DNA of 64,000 nt from Basidiobolus meristosporus CBS 931.73 (lineage: Eukaryota > Basidiobolomycota > Basidiobolomycetes > Basidiobolales > Basidiobolaceae), in NCBI GenBank assembly GCA_002104905.1, contig MCFE01000037.1, forward strand, positions 140,378-204,377, read 5' to 3'. Positions 1-11,285 of the stretch are shown in pieces (the first letter of the stretch is position 1; every line of letters begins with the position of its first letter). The notes below the pieces were generated by a model. It was not told the origin of the DNA, did no database searches, and saw nothing but the letters and a program-made list of their open reading frames with translations. Position numbers and translations under genes: made by a program.

Positions 1-1119
1 GACCTTCATCCTCCACCCGGATGTCAAGCCATTTACTCACCCAACCACCTTCAACGAGCGCATCGTTGGTGATGTCCACGAAACCCGCCATACAGCTAGG
101 ATCGTGAAGTTGGATGGAATCCCAGTTGAATTTGGCCTTCATATTGGAGGCAGGATGTTGGAGTAACTGGGCGAAAAAGGCCCCTGCTGGCGTCCGAAGG
201 GTCCCGATCGGGTCCTGGATAGTCTTACTCGACAGGGACACCGATCCGGTCAAATCAGTGGGGAAGAGACGGATGTGGATGGGCAAGGTGGTCTCCACTT
301 CTTGGTACTTTCGGTGGATGTCTGGGTGGAAGCCGCGAGAGGCGTTCATCACAATGGCCGCCGCGTGTGGGTCGGCGTAGAAGTTGAACTCGGCCACGGC
401 GGTCACGTTTCCGGGCACGTCCACTGCACCGCCCATGATACAGATCTGCTTCGCGCGGCCCATAGTCACCCTGTCCTTCTGCAGGGCCAACGCGATGTTG
501 GTTAGCGGGCCAAGCGCCACGATGGATACGGTGAATGGTGGGTTCGACTTGAGCTGGTGCAGTATCTCGTCCACGGCGTTACGACGGGTGGCTTGGTAGT
601 ACTTCGGTAGGTGCTGGGGATCTTCACCGAGGTTCACGGCCATCTCGTCGGACTTCTCGGCAGCCTTCTTGAACCAGATATGCTTCCACTCCTCCGGGGC
701 CAAGTCGGGCATGCTTTCGTGGATATTTCCCAGGCCATCCTGACCATGGAAATACTCGGCGGAAAACGGTTCGCACTTCATAGGCTTCTCGGCACCTAGA
801 TAGACGCGGTTAGGATTGTCTGGCAACGAAACTGGCAGGGTGATGTGGGGAAGGTTTGCCGCCTACCAAGCGCAATCACCGGGACCTGTTTCTCGAAAAC
901 CCCGAGGCCCGTTTTCTGCCTGTGTAGGCGCTCTTCCTCCATCACCTTCAGTAAGGCGACCAGATTTTTGGAACTGTTCTCAAGGCAGGTGTTCCCGTGG
1001 GTTAGGGTGCAGGCAAGTATTTCTAAGTTGGGTGAGGTGATGGCATACGCAATAGCCAGAGTGTCGTCGATACCAGGGTCGGTATCGATGATCAGCTTGG
1101 AAGGTTGAGGGATGGACAT
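1..1119 (-). CDS. Inosine-uridine-type nucleoside hydrolase, copy 1 (3' end cut by window edge)
   Basis: Predicted nucleoside N-ribohydrolase, which splits a (purine) nucleoside into free base and ribose. Exon 1 is 867..1119 and exon 2 runs from 795 past base 1. The intron 796-866 (71 nt) is GT-AG. The start at 1119 was chosen because it aligns with the start of the paralogue at 5636; an in-frame ATG at 1200 would add 27 residues. The family calcium/ribose-binding signature DTDPGIDD is near the N-terminus, and the reading frame stays open to the window edge. It is divergently arranged with the transporter gene at 2594. It is a duplicate of the gene at 4303-5636, and bases 258-535 are identical to that copy although the surroundings differ clearly. 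Family assignment is firm; substrate preference cannot be read from the sequence. Confidence 0.88.
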
Positions 1120-2593
1120 TTGGGGAACCTGGTTCTTGGGTGGAGCTTTTATCTGCTCCGACTGGGAGTATTTTCCCCCTATGGATATACACTGGAACAT
1201 TTACTCAGCATGAGTAACCCGCCATCACCGCTGTAATGAGGATGGCTGTGCCCATTTGATCATAACATCCTAATGGAGTAGATATTCTATACATTTCCTG
1301 ATTGTTTAGGGCTGGCAATATATATGTATATGATTGACGGGTCATCCATTTCCCACGGTTTATTTCATGAAAATTGTCATATTGGTGTGGTCAGGTAAAC
1401 AAGGCCATTTCCTTTGCAGACCCTATGAGCCAAATGCACCTACTAGTTTGAATCCCCTCTTTCCCCCGCCAGCCTAACCTTGTGGAGATTGAGTCTATTG
1501 ACTTTACCAAGCTTCCCCTTGTTTCCGGAAAGTCCCGATATTGCGCGTCAGCGACAGCCAGAGCTGTGTGCGATGCTTGTAAAGACTATATGGGAGCCAC
1601 CCAACCACTTGTTCGCCCACCCAGGTGGCCCATGTTCATCGCTCCTTGTGAACTGCATGATAAAGGCTCCAGTCCAAGACAGCTTGGCCAGGATTTTTAG
1701 CGAGATCAAAGGTTGACTAGCCCAGAATCCCCAGTTGAAACCGGTTTGGTCAATTGCTCTTGGGCCACGTGAGCAGCATCCACAATGGAATCGTGACAGC
1801 GTTTGATCCTTGACGCATGGGCTAATGTGCACCATCTTTCTACTTGGAATCTCATCTTACAGTCCGATGACGAGAACGCACGGCGCATAGCTAGGCCAGG
1901 ATGTCGAGCTGTTCCTCGGGACAATATGCGTAAGTCTGGATGGACCCGGTGCTAAACAGCAACCTACCCCTCAACGCATGAGCGATGCATACGATGTGCA
2001 AGAGGCGCCAATGCCCACTCACTCTGACCGAATCGCATGGGACACCCACCACTGGCCGATTTTAGCAAAGATGGAGACTGGTGGCAGGGCAGTGACAGCT
2101 GGACATCGGCTTTTCTTCCACTAGGAAGCTGGATGCGAGCCAAGCCGATCCGATGTTGGAAAGCAATACACCTTCCATCCGATCCCCATTGGTCGCTCAT
2201 GTGATTCCAAGGTTCTCCACCCAATTGAGAAGAGTCTGCCCTGGGCCGTATGATTGGCTCAATGTGGGGGGTCGTTGATTGGAGCATATGGAATCAACCC
2301 AAACGATGTCAGAACATCTGGAGCACTGCATATGGTTGCTAGATCATCTGCCAGCATTCTGTGGGTGGTGGGGGAGGATGGGAATGGTCTGCGGAGAATA
2401 GTGAGTGATTGAAATGTTCCATGCACCAACCTCACAACTGCGCCGATGTTCAAGTGATGAGAATCCCATTTCAATCCAAATTTATTATATAAATCGACCA
2501 GGTGGGTTCACATTTGGAAGTCCCCATCACTGCTTTGCTCGTTTTCCACCCATCCCCACTTCTCCATAACCACCAGCATTCCACTACTTTACC
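1120..2593. other. Divergent intergenic region, nucleoside hydrolase 1 / transporter
   Basis: Intergenic region of about 1.5 kb between divergently transcribed genes. No convincing gene is seen; the short open frames lack family resemblance. A TATA-like TATATAAA lies at 2486-2493, about 100 nt before the transporter start, followed by a pyrimidine-rich leader. Confidence 0.5.
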
Positions 2594-4113
2594 ATGACCC
2601 AATATTCACCTGTCAAAGACAGGGAGTTGCCCGAGGAGGTTGATGTCGAGCGTCGCCACAGCGATGCCTCGCCCCTGTTGGGCCAGGGGTCTTCCTCTTC
2701 GCAAAAAGCCTTTCCGGTCGCTGACGCTCCCCAAGCGACGGTTTTCTCCTCCTGCATCAATCTGGCGAATACCATCTTGGGAGCGGGGATGTTTGCCATG
2801 GTTAGTTTTCAAGTATTGTCCGCTGTCACGAAACCGAATTGTAGTCTAACCAAACCCACCCCAGCCCTCCGCCATCGCCTCCGTGGGTTTGTTGATAGGT
2901 TCTGGCTTGATCGGGTTTTCGGGCTGCGCCTCCGGGCTTGGGCTTTATCTGCTTGCACGTTGCGCCAGCCGGGTCGACGGACGTAACGCCTCCTTCAACA
3001 CCATCTCGCTGTTGAGTTATCCTGACGCCGCGATCTGGTTCGACTCGGCCATTGCCATAAAGTGTTTCGGTGTGAGCATCTCGTACCTGATTGTCATTGG
3101 GGACCTGATGCCCGAGGTGATGGATTGGTTCGGTGTGGGTTCGGCGTACAAATTCCTGCTTGACCGCCGGTTCTGGATCACGGTGTTTATGCTCTTCATA
3201 ATCCCACTCACGTTCTTAAGGAAGTTGGATTCGTTAAGGTACACAAGCTTCGTTGCGCTGAGCGCGGTGGTATATCTGCTGATCATCGTGGTGTACCACT
3301 ATGTGGACCCCGAGCGACCTTCTCCACCACCGGAAGAGATTCACTGGGTGAACTTCAGTGAGAAGTTCTTGGCTCGGTTCCCGATCTTTGTTTTCGCCTT
3401 CACCTGTCATCAAAATATCTTCACCGTGTACAACGAGCTTCACGACAACTCGGACAGACAGGTGAACTCGGTCATCTACTACTCCATCGGGGCGTCTTTT
3501 CTGGTGTACCAGACGGTTGGCGTCCTCGGGTACTTGACGTTTGGTGACCACGTGTTGGGCAACATCATCAAGATGTACGACAACGGCTTGGTGTTAACTA
3601 TCGGCCGATTCGCACTTGTCATCTTGGTCATGTTCTCTTACCCGTTGCAAGCGCATCCCTGTCGTGCATCGGTCGATAAGGTGTTGAACGTGGCGTTCCA
3701 TACAAATCTCGAGGTCCCACAATATGAGGAAGAAGACGGCAAGCCCGATGATACCCCACAGCCTCACTCATACGAGATATCGAACCTTCGGTTCTTCACC
3801 ATCACGCCCATCATCATTGTAAGCACCTACCTGATCGCCATTTCCGTGTCGCAGTTAGACTTGGTAAGCCCACAAGTATCCATCTCAAGTGAACCATTAG
3901 ATGATTAACCCTTTACTGGTCGACTAGGTCCTTTCCTTTGTTGGCTCCACAGGATCGACCGCCATCTCGTTCATCCTCCCTGGTCTCTTCTACACCAAGA
4001 TTCATCAGAACGACCCATGGAACCTCACCCGGATCTTGGCCGTGATGCTCCTCGTTTACGGGGTGTGTGTGATGACCATTTGCCTTAGCTACAACATCTA
4101 CCACTTGTTCTAA
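2594..4113 (+). CDS. Amino acid transporter of the AAAP/AVT (SLC38-like) family
   Basis: Predicted proton-coupled amino-acid permease, probably vacuolar, by analogy with yeast Avt5-7. Three exons (2594..2800, 2865..3863, 3928..4113) with two 64-nt GT-AG introns give a 463-residue protein. Family marks: a hydrophilic acidic N-terminus of about 50 residues, then TM1 with the INLANTILGAGMFAMP-type helix break, which becomes contiguous only after intron 1 is removed. The LRKLDSLRYTS loop is typical of AVT/SLC38 proteins, and several further hydrophobic helices end in a short tail after LSYNIYHLF. A hydrophilic loop rich in acidic residues (EEEDGKPDD) lies between late helices. The gene sits between two nucleoside hydrolases and is convergent with the second. 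Substrate and membrane are inference. Confidence 0.9.
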
Positions 4114-4302
4114 AGGACCATCCATGTCGGTCCAACCACCCCCACCACCCCCACCCCTTCACCTCACCACGTCTGTACCTTGCCATCCGATTAACCAGAT
4201 ACTGATTGTTATACATAGTTCGAATGTTAATATTTAATTAAATTAGCCCACATTTAGTTCCACTACCTCTTCCGACAATGATACAAACTTCGAGAGACCC
4301 GT

Positions 4303-5636
4303 TTATGCGTGAATGTTACAGCCAAGCGTCCTTTCGATCAGCAAACTGGCCGCCCGCTTCTCGTCACACTTCAGGAACACCTCGACCCGGTTCAGCGATA
4401 CGGTCCAGTTGCTGGGATCCGCTTGGTTGGTCCCATCCTCGACGGCGCTGCTCGCAATACCCTCTTGCATGGACTCGGACCAGACTCGACGGTCCCGGAC
4501 ACACATGCCGCGTGTGAGGTGACCTTCGTCCTCCACCCGGATGTCGAGCCATTTGCTGGCCCAACCGCCTTCGACAAGAGCGTCGTTTGCGGTATCCACG
4601 AAGCCGACCATGCAAGTTGGATCATGAAGCTCGATGAAATCCTGATCGTAATGGGACTTCATGATGGATGCGGGGTACTTGAGGAGCCTGCTGAAGAAAT
4701 GGCCCGCCGGGGTCTCGAGGGAGCCGATGGGGTGCTCGATGGCGGCGTTTGGTAGGGATACGTTGCCGGTCAAGTCGGTGGGGAAGAGACGGATGTGGAT
4801 GGGCAAGGTGGTCTCCACTTCTTGGTACTTTCGGTGGATGTCTGGGTGGAAGCCGCGAGAGGCGTTCATCACAATGGCCGCCGCGTGTGGGTCGGCGTAG
4901 AAGTTGAACTCGGCCACGGCGGTCACGTTTCCGGGCACGTCCACTGCACCGCCCATGATACAGATCTGCTTCGCGCGGCCCATAGTCACCCTGTCCTTCT
5001 GCAGGGCCAACGCGATGTTGGTTAGCGGGCCAAGCGCCACGATGGATACGGTGAAAGGTGGGTTCGACTTGAGCTGGTGCAACATCTCGTCCACCGCGTG
5101 GCGATGGGTGGTTTGGTAGTACTTTGGCAGGGTCTCGGGGTCTTCGCCGAGTTGCTTGGCCACCTCATCCGACTCTTCAGCCGCCTTCTTGATCCAGATT
5201 TGCTTCCACTCCTCCGGCACCAAGTCGGGAACACTCTCGTGAATATTTCCCAGACCGTCTCGACCGTGGAAGAATTCGGCGAACAGGGTATCGTGCTTCA
5301 ACGGCTTCTCGGCACCTAGACAACACCGGCCAGAGGTTAGAAAGGGAGGCAAGAGGAACCAAGATGCACCACTGAACACTTACCAAGCGCGATCACCGGA
5401 ACATGTTTCTTGAAAGTTCCGGTGCCGAGTTTCTCTCTGTAGAGACGCTCCTCCTCCATCACCTTCAGCAAGGCGACAAGGTTCTTGGAGCAGTTTTCGA
5501 GGCAGGTGTTTCCGTGGGTAAGGGTGCAGGCCAGGATATCGAGGTTGGGTGAGGTGATGGCATATCCGATGGCTAGGATGTCGTCGATGCCGGGGTCGGT
5601 ATCGATGATCACTTTGGATAGCTCGGAGTTGGTCAT
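4303..5636 (-). CDS. Inosine-uridine-type nucleoside hydrolase, copy 2 (complete)
   Basis: Two exons: 5384..5636 and 4303..5315. The 68-nt intron begins GTAAGT and ends CTAG. The product is 421 residues, longer than the usual 310-340 of the family, because of a C-terminal extension. Motifs: DTDPGIDD at residues 12-19, a NVTAVAEFNFYADP segment matching the family's N-x-x-A-E-F-N substrate loop, and HDP further on, corresponding to the conserved active-site histidine. No signal peptide is seen, so it is probably cytosolic. It lies next to the first uricase array. Supplying purine bases for xanthine and then urate would place it upstream of uricase; that pathway link is inference from context. 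Confidence 0.92.
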
Positions 5637-6113
5637 TTTCTTGAAAAAATATTATGGTGGTTGCGGTGGGCTCATCGAGCTTTTATTTTACCATCGCCAT
5701 GTCCAGGTATGCGGCAATCAAGGCTCCACTTCCTCAGGCTCCCCCGGTGGATCACCCAAAATCACCCTTCATCTGTACAAATCCGGCAGGTCCATTCAAT
5801 CTGGAATACTTCCTGAAGTTAAATGCATTTGAATGTTACCGGTTTTGGTGCCGGGTTCACTGCGATGTCAATCCCACTCATATATTAGGTTACACTCAAG
5901 GATCCCATGAGCAACCCGTTTCAACCAATCTTTCTTTGCTCCCGACTGAAACTAGCAAATTGATCGGTTTGGGTGGAATTTTCCTACAGAACAAAGAAAT
6001 TTGCGCGCACGAGATCTAGGTTTAATTGGGTTTATTATGCTGAGCTGGATGTTCAAGTGTTGGTGATGAACGATGAATGCAATTTAATTACGGGTCAACA
6101 TTGATTAGTCAAG
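5637..6113. other. Intergenic, nucleoside hydrolase 2 / uricase A1
   Basis: Contains the 5' region of the nucleoside hydrolase gene and the 3' region of uricase A1. A reverse-strand AATAAA-type signal (plus-strand TTTATT at 6031-6036) lies about 80 nt beyond the A1 stop. No further gene is seen. Confidence 0.5.
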
Positions 6114-7007
6114 TTACTGGCGGCGAGCAATGGTGGCGGTGATGTAGCCAGAGGGGTCACTGATGGGTTGGAAAATGTCCATGTCCTTGCCCTCGTTGGG
6201 GAGGTTGAAAGGTTTCAAGTTAACGCTGATGTAGTGCTTGTTGGGAAGAGCATAGCTGATCTCGGTGACATCCACATTCTCGGCCAAAACCTTCTCGCCC
6301 ATCTTGTACATGGTGGCTTGAACAGAGGCAGAGTCATCAGTGGCGAAGGTGCCGAGGGTGATTTCACGAACGCTGCCGGCGATCTCGTCGAAAGGAATCT
6401 CCTCGATCTTGGACTTCTCCAAGTTATAGGTCCATTTGGCATCGACACTGGTGGAGAAGATACGGTCGGTGGCATCTTGGAGAGTGGTATTCTCACAACG
6501 ATGGAAGTTGGTGAATGAGGAGCCGGTGGACTTCAACACAAGAAGGTCCTTGAGGCGAGACTCAATGGACACCTTTCCATCACGGGAGACAGTCAACTCA
6601 ACACGTCTGGTTTCGTCACCATCACGAAGGAAGGAGTGGGGGTGGAGTTGGCCATCGATGTTGACACGGGTCCAGCGGTGTTGGACGAGCTTGATGTATA
6701 CATGGTCAACATGGGAGTATCTGTTGATGAAGTGTTGGCCGATCTCGTAACCGAAACGCTCGATGGTTTGAACATTATCAGACTTCTTGGCAAGAACATA
6801 GACGGTGTTCTTGACAGTGTCAGTGGGGACGACAACTGAGTTGTCAGCCTCGGTGTAGGAGGTCTCGAACTTGCCATCGAGGAGGACTTGAGCGGTGAGC
6901 TCAATAACATCATGCCAGTTCTTGGTGTGACGGATGACCTTGGTGACGCGCACCTTGGTCTTACCGTAGGCTTGTTTCTTCAAGTAGGCACCAGAGTTAG
7001 CAGACAT
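6114..7007 (-). CDS. Urate oxidase (uricase), subfamily A, copy A1
   Basis: Uricase oxidises urate to 5-hydroxyisourate with O2, the committed step from purines to allantoin. The product has 297 residues and no introns. Against the well-studied Aspergillus flavus enzyme (K10, T57, F159, R176, Q228, H256), the subfamily-A equivalents are K16 (in YGK), T62 (VPTDT), F165 (SSF), R182 (DRI), Q230 (SVQATMY) and H258 (LPNKHY). All are present. The start at 7007 follows the paralogues; an upstream in-frame start at 7046 would add 13 residues. A TATA-like element lies at 7063-7070, about 60 nt upstream. This copy is the most distinct A gene (HVYIKLVQH, ENVDVTE) and has an extra C-terminal Gln (ARRQ). 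No PTS1 tripeptide is present. Confidence 0.95.
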   Translation of the reverse strand: MSANSGAYLKKQAYGKTKVRVTKVIRHTKNWHDVIELTAQVLLDGKFETSYTEADNSVVVPTDTVKNTVYVLAKKSDNVQTIERFGYEIGQHFINRYSHVDHVYIKLVQHRWTRVNIDGQLHPHSFLRDGDETRRVELTVSRDGKVSIESRLKDLLVLKSTGSSFTNFHRCENTTLQDATDRIFSTSVDAKWTYNLEKSKIEEIPFDEIAGSVREITLGTFATDDSASVQATMYKMGEKVLAENVDVTEISYALPNKHYISVNLKPFNLPNEGKDMDIFQPISDPSGYITATIARRQ

Positions 7008-7527
7008 AATGTTGGATAGAAGACTGACAATATTGCTCAACCCCAACTGAGAGAGTGGGGGGATTTATATGAATCGTTCGGTTTCACATCATTCTAGATA
7101 CTCTCATATCAACATCCATCTCTATTTTGGTGAAGATTCATCTTCGGCCAAGTTACACAGGCAGAAGCACGGAGATTGTGGGTACTTTAGATCTGCGCAG
7201 TACTGATAATCGATTCAATCTTGTGTCATTTCCCGCACCATCAATGAGAAATCTGCCTGTGTCCAGATAATCAATTCCATCGACCCTCGTGAACTGGATA
7301 ATTCTCTTTAGCCGTGGATGCACGCAAATCTGGTGACATAACCATGGCTAGGATATCTCCTGCAGTGTGTTGTTCCCATTTCCGAAATCCTTCTTCGAAC
7401 TCAGTATACTCATTGTGGTGGATATTGATATTGGATGCTGTATGAACATTAATTTATTTGCAACTTAGAGATCACAGTGAATGCATGCTTAATGGTAAGT
7501 TAGGGTTGTTCCAAAAACTTGGTCCGC
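7008..7527. promoter_or_regulatory. Upstream region of uricase A1
   Basis: 520-bp spacer between the B1 stop and the A1 start. The A1 TATA-like box is at 7063-7070. A TTCGGCC motif at 7143-7149 sits at nearly the same distance from the start as the CTCGGCC box of array 2. No other gene is seen. Confidence 0.5.
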
Positions 7528-8418
7528 TTAGAACTTGTTTCCACGACGACCAATGGTGGCAGTAATGTAGCCAGAGAAGTCGGTGACTGGAGAGAAAATG
7601 GTCATCTCTTGGCCAGCGTTGGGAAGGTTGAAGGGGGCAAGGTTGGTGGTGAAGTGATGGCTGTTGGGGAGTGCGTAGTACACATCACGGACTTCTGGGA
7701 AACGCTTCAAGATCAGCTCAGCCATGCGGTACATGGTGGCCTGGACTGAGGCAGAGTCATCATGGGCGAACACATCAAGGGTGGTCTTACGGACTCCATC
7801 GAAGATGCGGTCGAATGGAATGTTCTCGACTCCAATCGAGGTGTCAATGTTGTAGTGGGCCTTGACGGTAGTGGAGAAGATACGGTCATCAGCATCTTGG
7901 AGAGTGGTGTTCTCGCAGAGATGGAAGTTGGTGAAGGATGAGCCGGTGGTCTTCAAGACGAGAAGGCCTTCCAAGCCAGACTTGATGCTGACATCGTTGG
8001 CGCTGACAGTGACCCAGGTCTCTCTGGTCTCGCTGCCGTCACGGTAGAAGGAGTGAGGGTGGGGCTCGCCGTTGACATTGATTCTGGTCCAGCGGAGTTG
8101 AACAATGTGGACGTGGGCGTGGGTGACATGAGGGTACTTGTCAACGAAGTGCTTGCCGAGTTCGTAACCGTAACGCTCGATGGTCTGAACGTGGTTGGAC
8201 TTCTTGGCAATGATGTAGCAGGTGTTCTTGACAGTGTCGGTGGGGACGACCTTGCTGTTGTCAGCCTCGGTGTAAGCCTCTTCGAAGTCACCCTCGAGGA
8301 GCACTTGGACAGTGAGCTCGACAATGTCGTTCCACTGGGGAGTGTGGCGGATAGCCTTGGTGACTCTGACCTTAGCCTTACCGTAGGCTTGGCGTTTTAA
8401 CTCAACTGCAGAAGACAT
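7528..8418 (-). CDS. Urate oxidase, subfamily B, copy B1
   Basis: 296 residues, intronless. Subfamily B differs from A throughout (N-terminus VELKRQAYGK, LPNSHHF instead of LPNKHYF, C-terminus GNKF) but keeps the active-site set: K14, T60, F162, R179, Q226, N252 and H254. The full-length product and conserved catalytic residues argue for an active enzyme rather than a regulatory paralogue. TATA-like ATTTATA (plus strand) at 8474-8480, about 60 nt upstream of the ATG. Copy-specific residues: HLCENTT and DGVRKTT. Head-to-tail with A1 and A2. Confidence 0.95.
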   Translation of the reverse strand: MSSAVELKRQAYGKAKVRVTKAIRHTPQWNDIVELTVQVLLEGDFEEAYTEADNSKVVPTDTVKNTCYIIAKKSNHVQTIERYGYELGKHFVDKYPHVTHAHVHIVQLRWTRINVNGEPHPHSFYRDGSETRETWVTVSANDVSIKSGLEGLLVLKTTGSSFTNFHLCENTTLQDADDRIFSTTVKAHYNIDTSIGVENIPFDRIFDGVRKTTLDVFAHDDSASVQATMYRMAELILKRFPEVRDVYYALPNSHHFTTNLAPFNLPNAGQEMTIFSPVTDFSGYITATIGRRGNKF

Positions 8419-8983
8419 TGTTGTATACGATTGGAACTAGGAACACTAATTATGGTGGAGTTCGTATGAAGCAATTTATACAACTCACCGAGATGAAGCG
8501 TACCACTGTTCGAGCCAATCATGGTGATTGGCGGCATAATGAATCCCACTAGATAATAACGGTGTTTGGCTCTATCAGTAGCTGCTAGATCAGATTCGAG
8601 TGTTCATCTAATCTTTCTGTGAGTAATTACCATCTTGAGCAATAGCCTAGAAAACATTACACATGTTTCAGATTGTGATTAATCTGATGATGAAATCTGG
8701 GAGATTTGATTGGAATTGCTGGCCGCGTGATCCACTGAATATGGATTCCACGAGCAGAGGTAGAGTTGGTGTGGAGCGAGTGCTAATGGCAAGCATGAAT
8801 CGAGGCAATATCAATTCACAATGATAATCAAAAGTAGCCCATAGTCAAGACCACGTGGTGTGCTATCAACGCGTTTTACAATGGCAACCTTTCATCACTT
8901 TTTAGTCGGTTTTATTACGGATTGACCAGGTCAATCAATGTTAATGGATGGTAATGAAAATGATCGTGAATACATTTACACGG
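8419..8983. promoter_or_regulatory. Upstream region of uricase B1
   Basis: 565-bp spacer holding the B1 core promoter (TATA-like at 8474-8480) and, at its far end, the 3' untranslated region of A2. It shows no obvious similarity to the other spacers apart from the core promoter position. Confidence 0.45.
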
Positions 8984-9874
8984 TTAACGACGGGCAATAG
9001 TGGCAGTGATATAGCCAGATGGGTCACTGACAGGTTGGAAGATATCCATATCCTTGCCCTCGTTAGGAAGGTTGAAAGGCTTCAGGTTGACACTGAAGTA
9101 GTGCTTGTTGGGAAGAGCATAGCTGATCTCACTGACATCCTCAAAGCTGGCAAGAACCTTTTCGCCCATCTTGTACATGGTGGCTTGAACAGAGGCAGAG
9201 TTGTCAGTGGCGAAGGTGCTAAGTGTGATCTCACGAACACCCTCGGCAATTTCATCGAATGGAATCTCCTCAATCTTGGATTTATCAAGGTTGTACGTCC
9301 ACTTGGCATCGACGCTGGTGGAGAAAATACGGTCGGTGGCATCTTGGAGAGTGGTGTACTCGCAACGGTGGAAGTTGGTGAATGAAGACCCAGTGGACTT
9401 CAACACAAGAAGGTCCTTGAGGCGGGACTCAATGGATACCTTACCGTTACGGGAGACAGTCAACTCCACACGTCTGGTCTCATCACCATCACGAAGGAAG
9501 GAGTGGGGGTGGAGTTGACCGTCGATCTCAACACGGGTCCAGCGGTGTTGGATAAGCTTGATGTAGACATCATCAACATGAGAGTATCTGTTGATGAAGT
9601 GTTGACCAATCTCGTAACCGAAACGCTCGATGGTTTGAACTTGGTTGGACTTCTTGGCAAGGACATAGATGGTGTTCTTGACAGTGTCAGTGGGGACGAC
9701 AACTGAGTTGTCAGCCTCGGTGTAGGAGGTCTCGAACTTGCCATCGAGGAGGACTTGAGCGGTGAGCTCAATAACATCATGCCAGTTCTTGGTGTGACGG
9801 ATGACCTTTGTGAGGCGCACCTTGGTCTTACCGTAGGCTTGTTTCTTCAAGTAGGCACCAGATTTAGTAGACAT
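8984..9874 (-). CDS. Urate oxidase, subfamily A, copy A2
   Basis: 296 residues starting MSTKSGAYLKK. By inspection the product matches A3 (11770-12660) except at residues 3-4, so the two are very recent duplicates or have been converted. Unlike the other A copies they keep the Tyr of the uricase family signature (RCEYTTLQD, where others have RCENTTLQD). TATA-like TTTATATATA (plus strand) at 9934-9943, 60 nt upstream. The C-terminus is ATIARR, with no PTS1. Confidence 0.95.
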   Translation of the reverse strand: MSTKSGAYLKKQAYGKTKVRLTKVIRHTKNWHDVIELTAQVLLDGKFETSYTEADNSVVVPTDTVKNTIYVLAKKSNQVQTIERFGYEIGQHFINRYSHVDDVYIKLIQHRWTRVEIDGQLHPHSFLRDGDETRRVELTVSRNGKVSIESRLKDLLVLKSTGSSFTNFHRCEYTTLQDATDRIFSTSVDAKWTYNLDKSKIEEIPFDEIAEGVREITLSTFATDNSASVQATMYKMGEKVLASFEDVSEISYALPNKHYFSVNLKPFNLPNEGKDMDIFQPVSDPSGYITATIARR

Positions 9875-10394
9875 GATAGAGGAATGAGTAGAGAGAACCA
9901 GAACAGTAAATCTCAGTATCAGATCCCGCGGCCTTTATATATATCCCATTGGTGGTCGAACGTTTTGCCTCCATTGATTTATCTATCTAGATGAAAAGGA
10001 AAGTTCCCATGGTTTGGTTAAATCAGATCAGATCACTCTGCGTAGTCTGTTCTTCTCTAGGTGTGGTGGTGATTCTAGCCATGATTTTGGTGAGAACATC
10101 ACCTACGGTCTAGACTATACAAATCCAGACTGGAATAACACTCTGTCTTCAGTGTACCTCTTAATCAGCTTAACCAAAACAGCGGTAGAGTGATCCTCAT
10201 GTACCAATGCTATGGAACTGCGCGAAGAACCGGCTTACGTTATACAAAATGGATTGATCATATGTTTCTTGTTTTGATATAAGCATTGTTAGGTTTAAAG
10301 TATTTATTTACGCTGTTAAGGTTGGTCGGCTCTGACAATGGAGATTAGGATGCATGCGAAAAATCATGAGTGAATTCATTAATAATGTTTTCGT
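9875..10394. promoter_or_regulatory. Upstream region of uricase A2
   Basis: 520-bp spacer with the A2 TATA-like box at 9934-9943. Not alignable by eye with the A3 spacer, although the two proteins are almost identical. Confidence 0.45.
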
Positions 10395-11285
10395 TTAGAA
10401 TTTGTTTCCACGACGACCAATGGTGGCAGTGATGTAGCCAGAGAAGTCGGTGACTGGAGAGAAAATGGTCATCTCTTGGCCAGCGTTGGGAAGGTTGAAG
10501 GGGGCAAGGTTGGTGGTGAAGTGATGGCTGTTGGGGAGTGCGTAGTACACATCACGGACTTCTGGGAAACGCTTCAAGATCAGCTCAGCCATGCGGTACA
10601 TGGTGGCCTGGACTGAGGCGGAGTCATCGTGAGCGAACACATCAAGGGTGGTCTTGCGGACTCCTTCAAAGATGCGGTCGAATGGAATGTTCTCGACTCC
10701 AATCGAGGTGTCAATGTTGTAGTGGGCCTTGACAGTGGTGGAGAAGATACGGTCATCAGCATCTTGGAGAGTGGTGTTCTCGCAGTGATGGAAGTTGGTG
10801 AAGGATGAGCCGGTGGTCTTCAAGACGAGAAGGCCTTCCAAGCCAGACTTGATGCTGACATCGTTGGCGCTGACAGTGACCCAGGTCTCTCTGGTCTCGC
10901 TGCCGTCACGGTAGAAGGAGTGAGGGTGAGGCTCGCCGTTGACATTGATTCTGGTCCAGCGGAGTTGAACAATGTGGACGTTAGCGTGGGTGACATGAGG
11001 GTACTTGTCAACGAAGTGCTTGCCGAGTTCGTAACCGTAACGCTCGATGGTCTGAACGTGGTTGGACTTCTTGGCAATGATGTAGCAGGTGTTCTTGACA
11101 GTGTCGGTGGGGACGACCTTGCTGTTGTCAGCCTCGGTGTAAGCCTCTTCGAAGTCACCCTCGAGGAGCACTTGGACAGTGAGCTCGACAATGTCGTTCC
11201 ACTGGGGAGTGTGGCGGATAGCCTTGGTGACTCTGACCTTAGCCTTACCGTAGGCTTGGCGTTTTAACTCAACTGCAGAAGACAT
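10395..11285 (-). CDS. Urate oxidase, subfamily B, copy B2
   Basis: 296 residues from the ATG at 11285. An upstream in-frame start at 11363 would prepend 26 residues absent from all other copies and would include the TATA region (11338-11344), so it is rejected. It differs from B1 at only a few positions (HANVHIV for HAHVHIV, HHCENTT, EGVRKTT). Active-site residues are as in B1. The C-terminus is GRRGNKF. Confidence 0.95.
   Translation of the reverse strand: MSSAVELKRQAYGKAKVRVTKAIRHTPQWNDIVELTVQVLLEGDFEEAYTEADNSKVVPTDTVKNTCYIIAKKSNHVQTIERYGYELGKHFVDKYPHVTHANVHIVQLRWTRINVNGEPHPHSFYRDGSETRETWVTVSANDVSIKSGLEGLLVLKTTGSSFTNFHHCENTTLQDADDRIFSTTVKAHYNIDTSIGVENIPFDRIFEGVRKTTLDVFAHDDSASVQATMYRMAELILKRFPEVRDVYYALPNSHHFTTNLAPFNLPNAGQEMTIFSPVTDFSGYITATIGRRGNKF

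Noticed and set aside
5654-6019. 121-codon plus-strand open frame upstream of the second nucleoside hydrolase
   Set aside because: No family resemblance and no paralogue in the equivalent position of copy 1; it is best explained as promoter/3'-UTR DNA.
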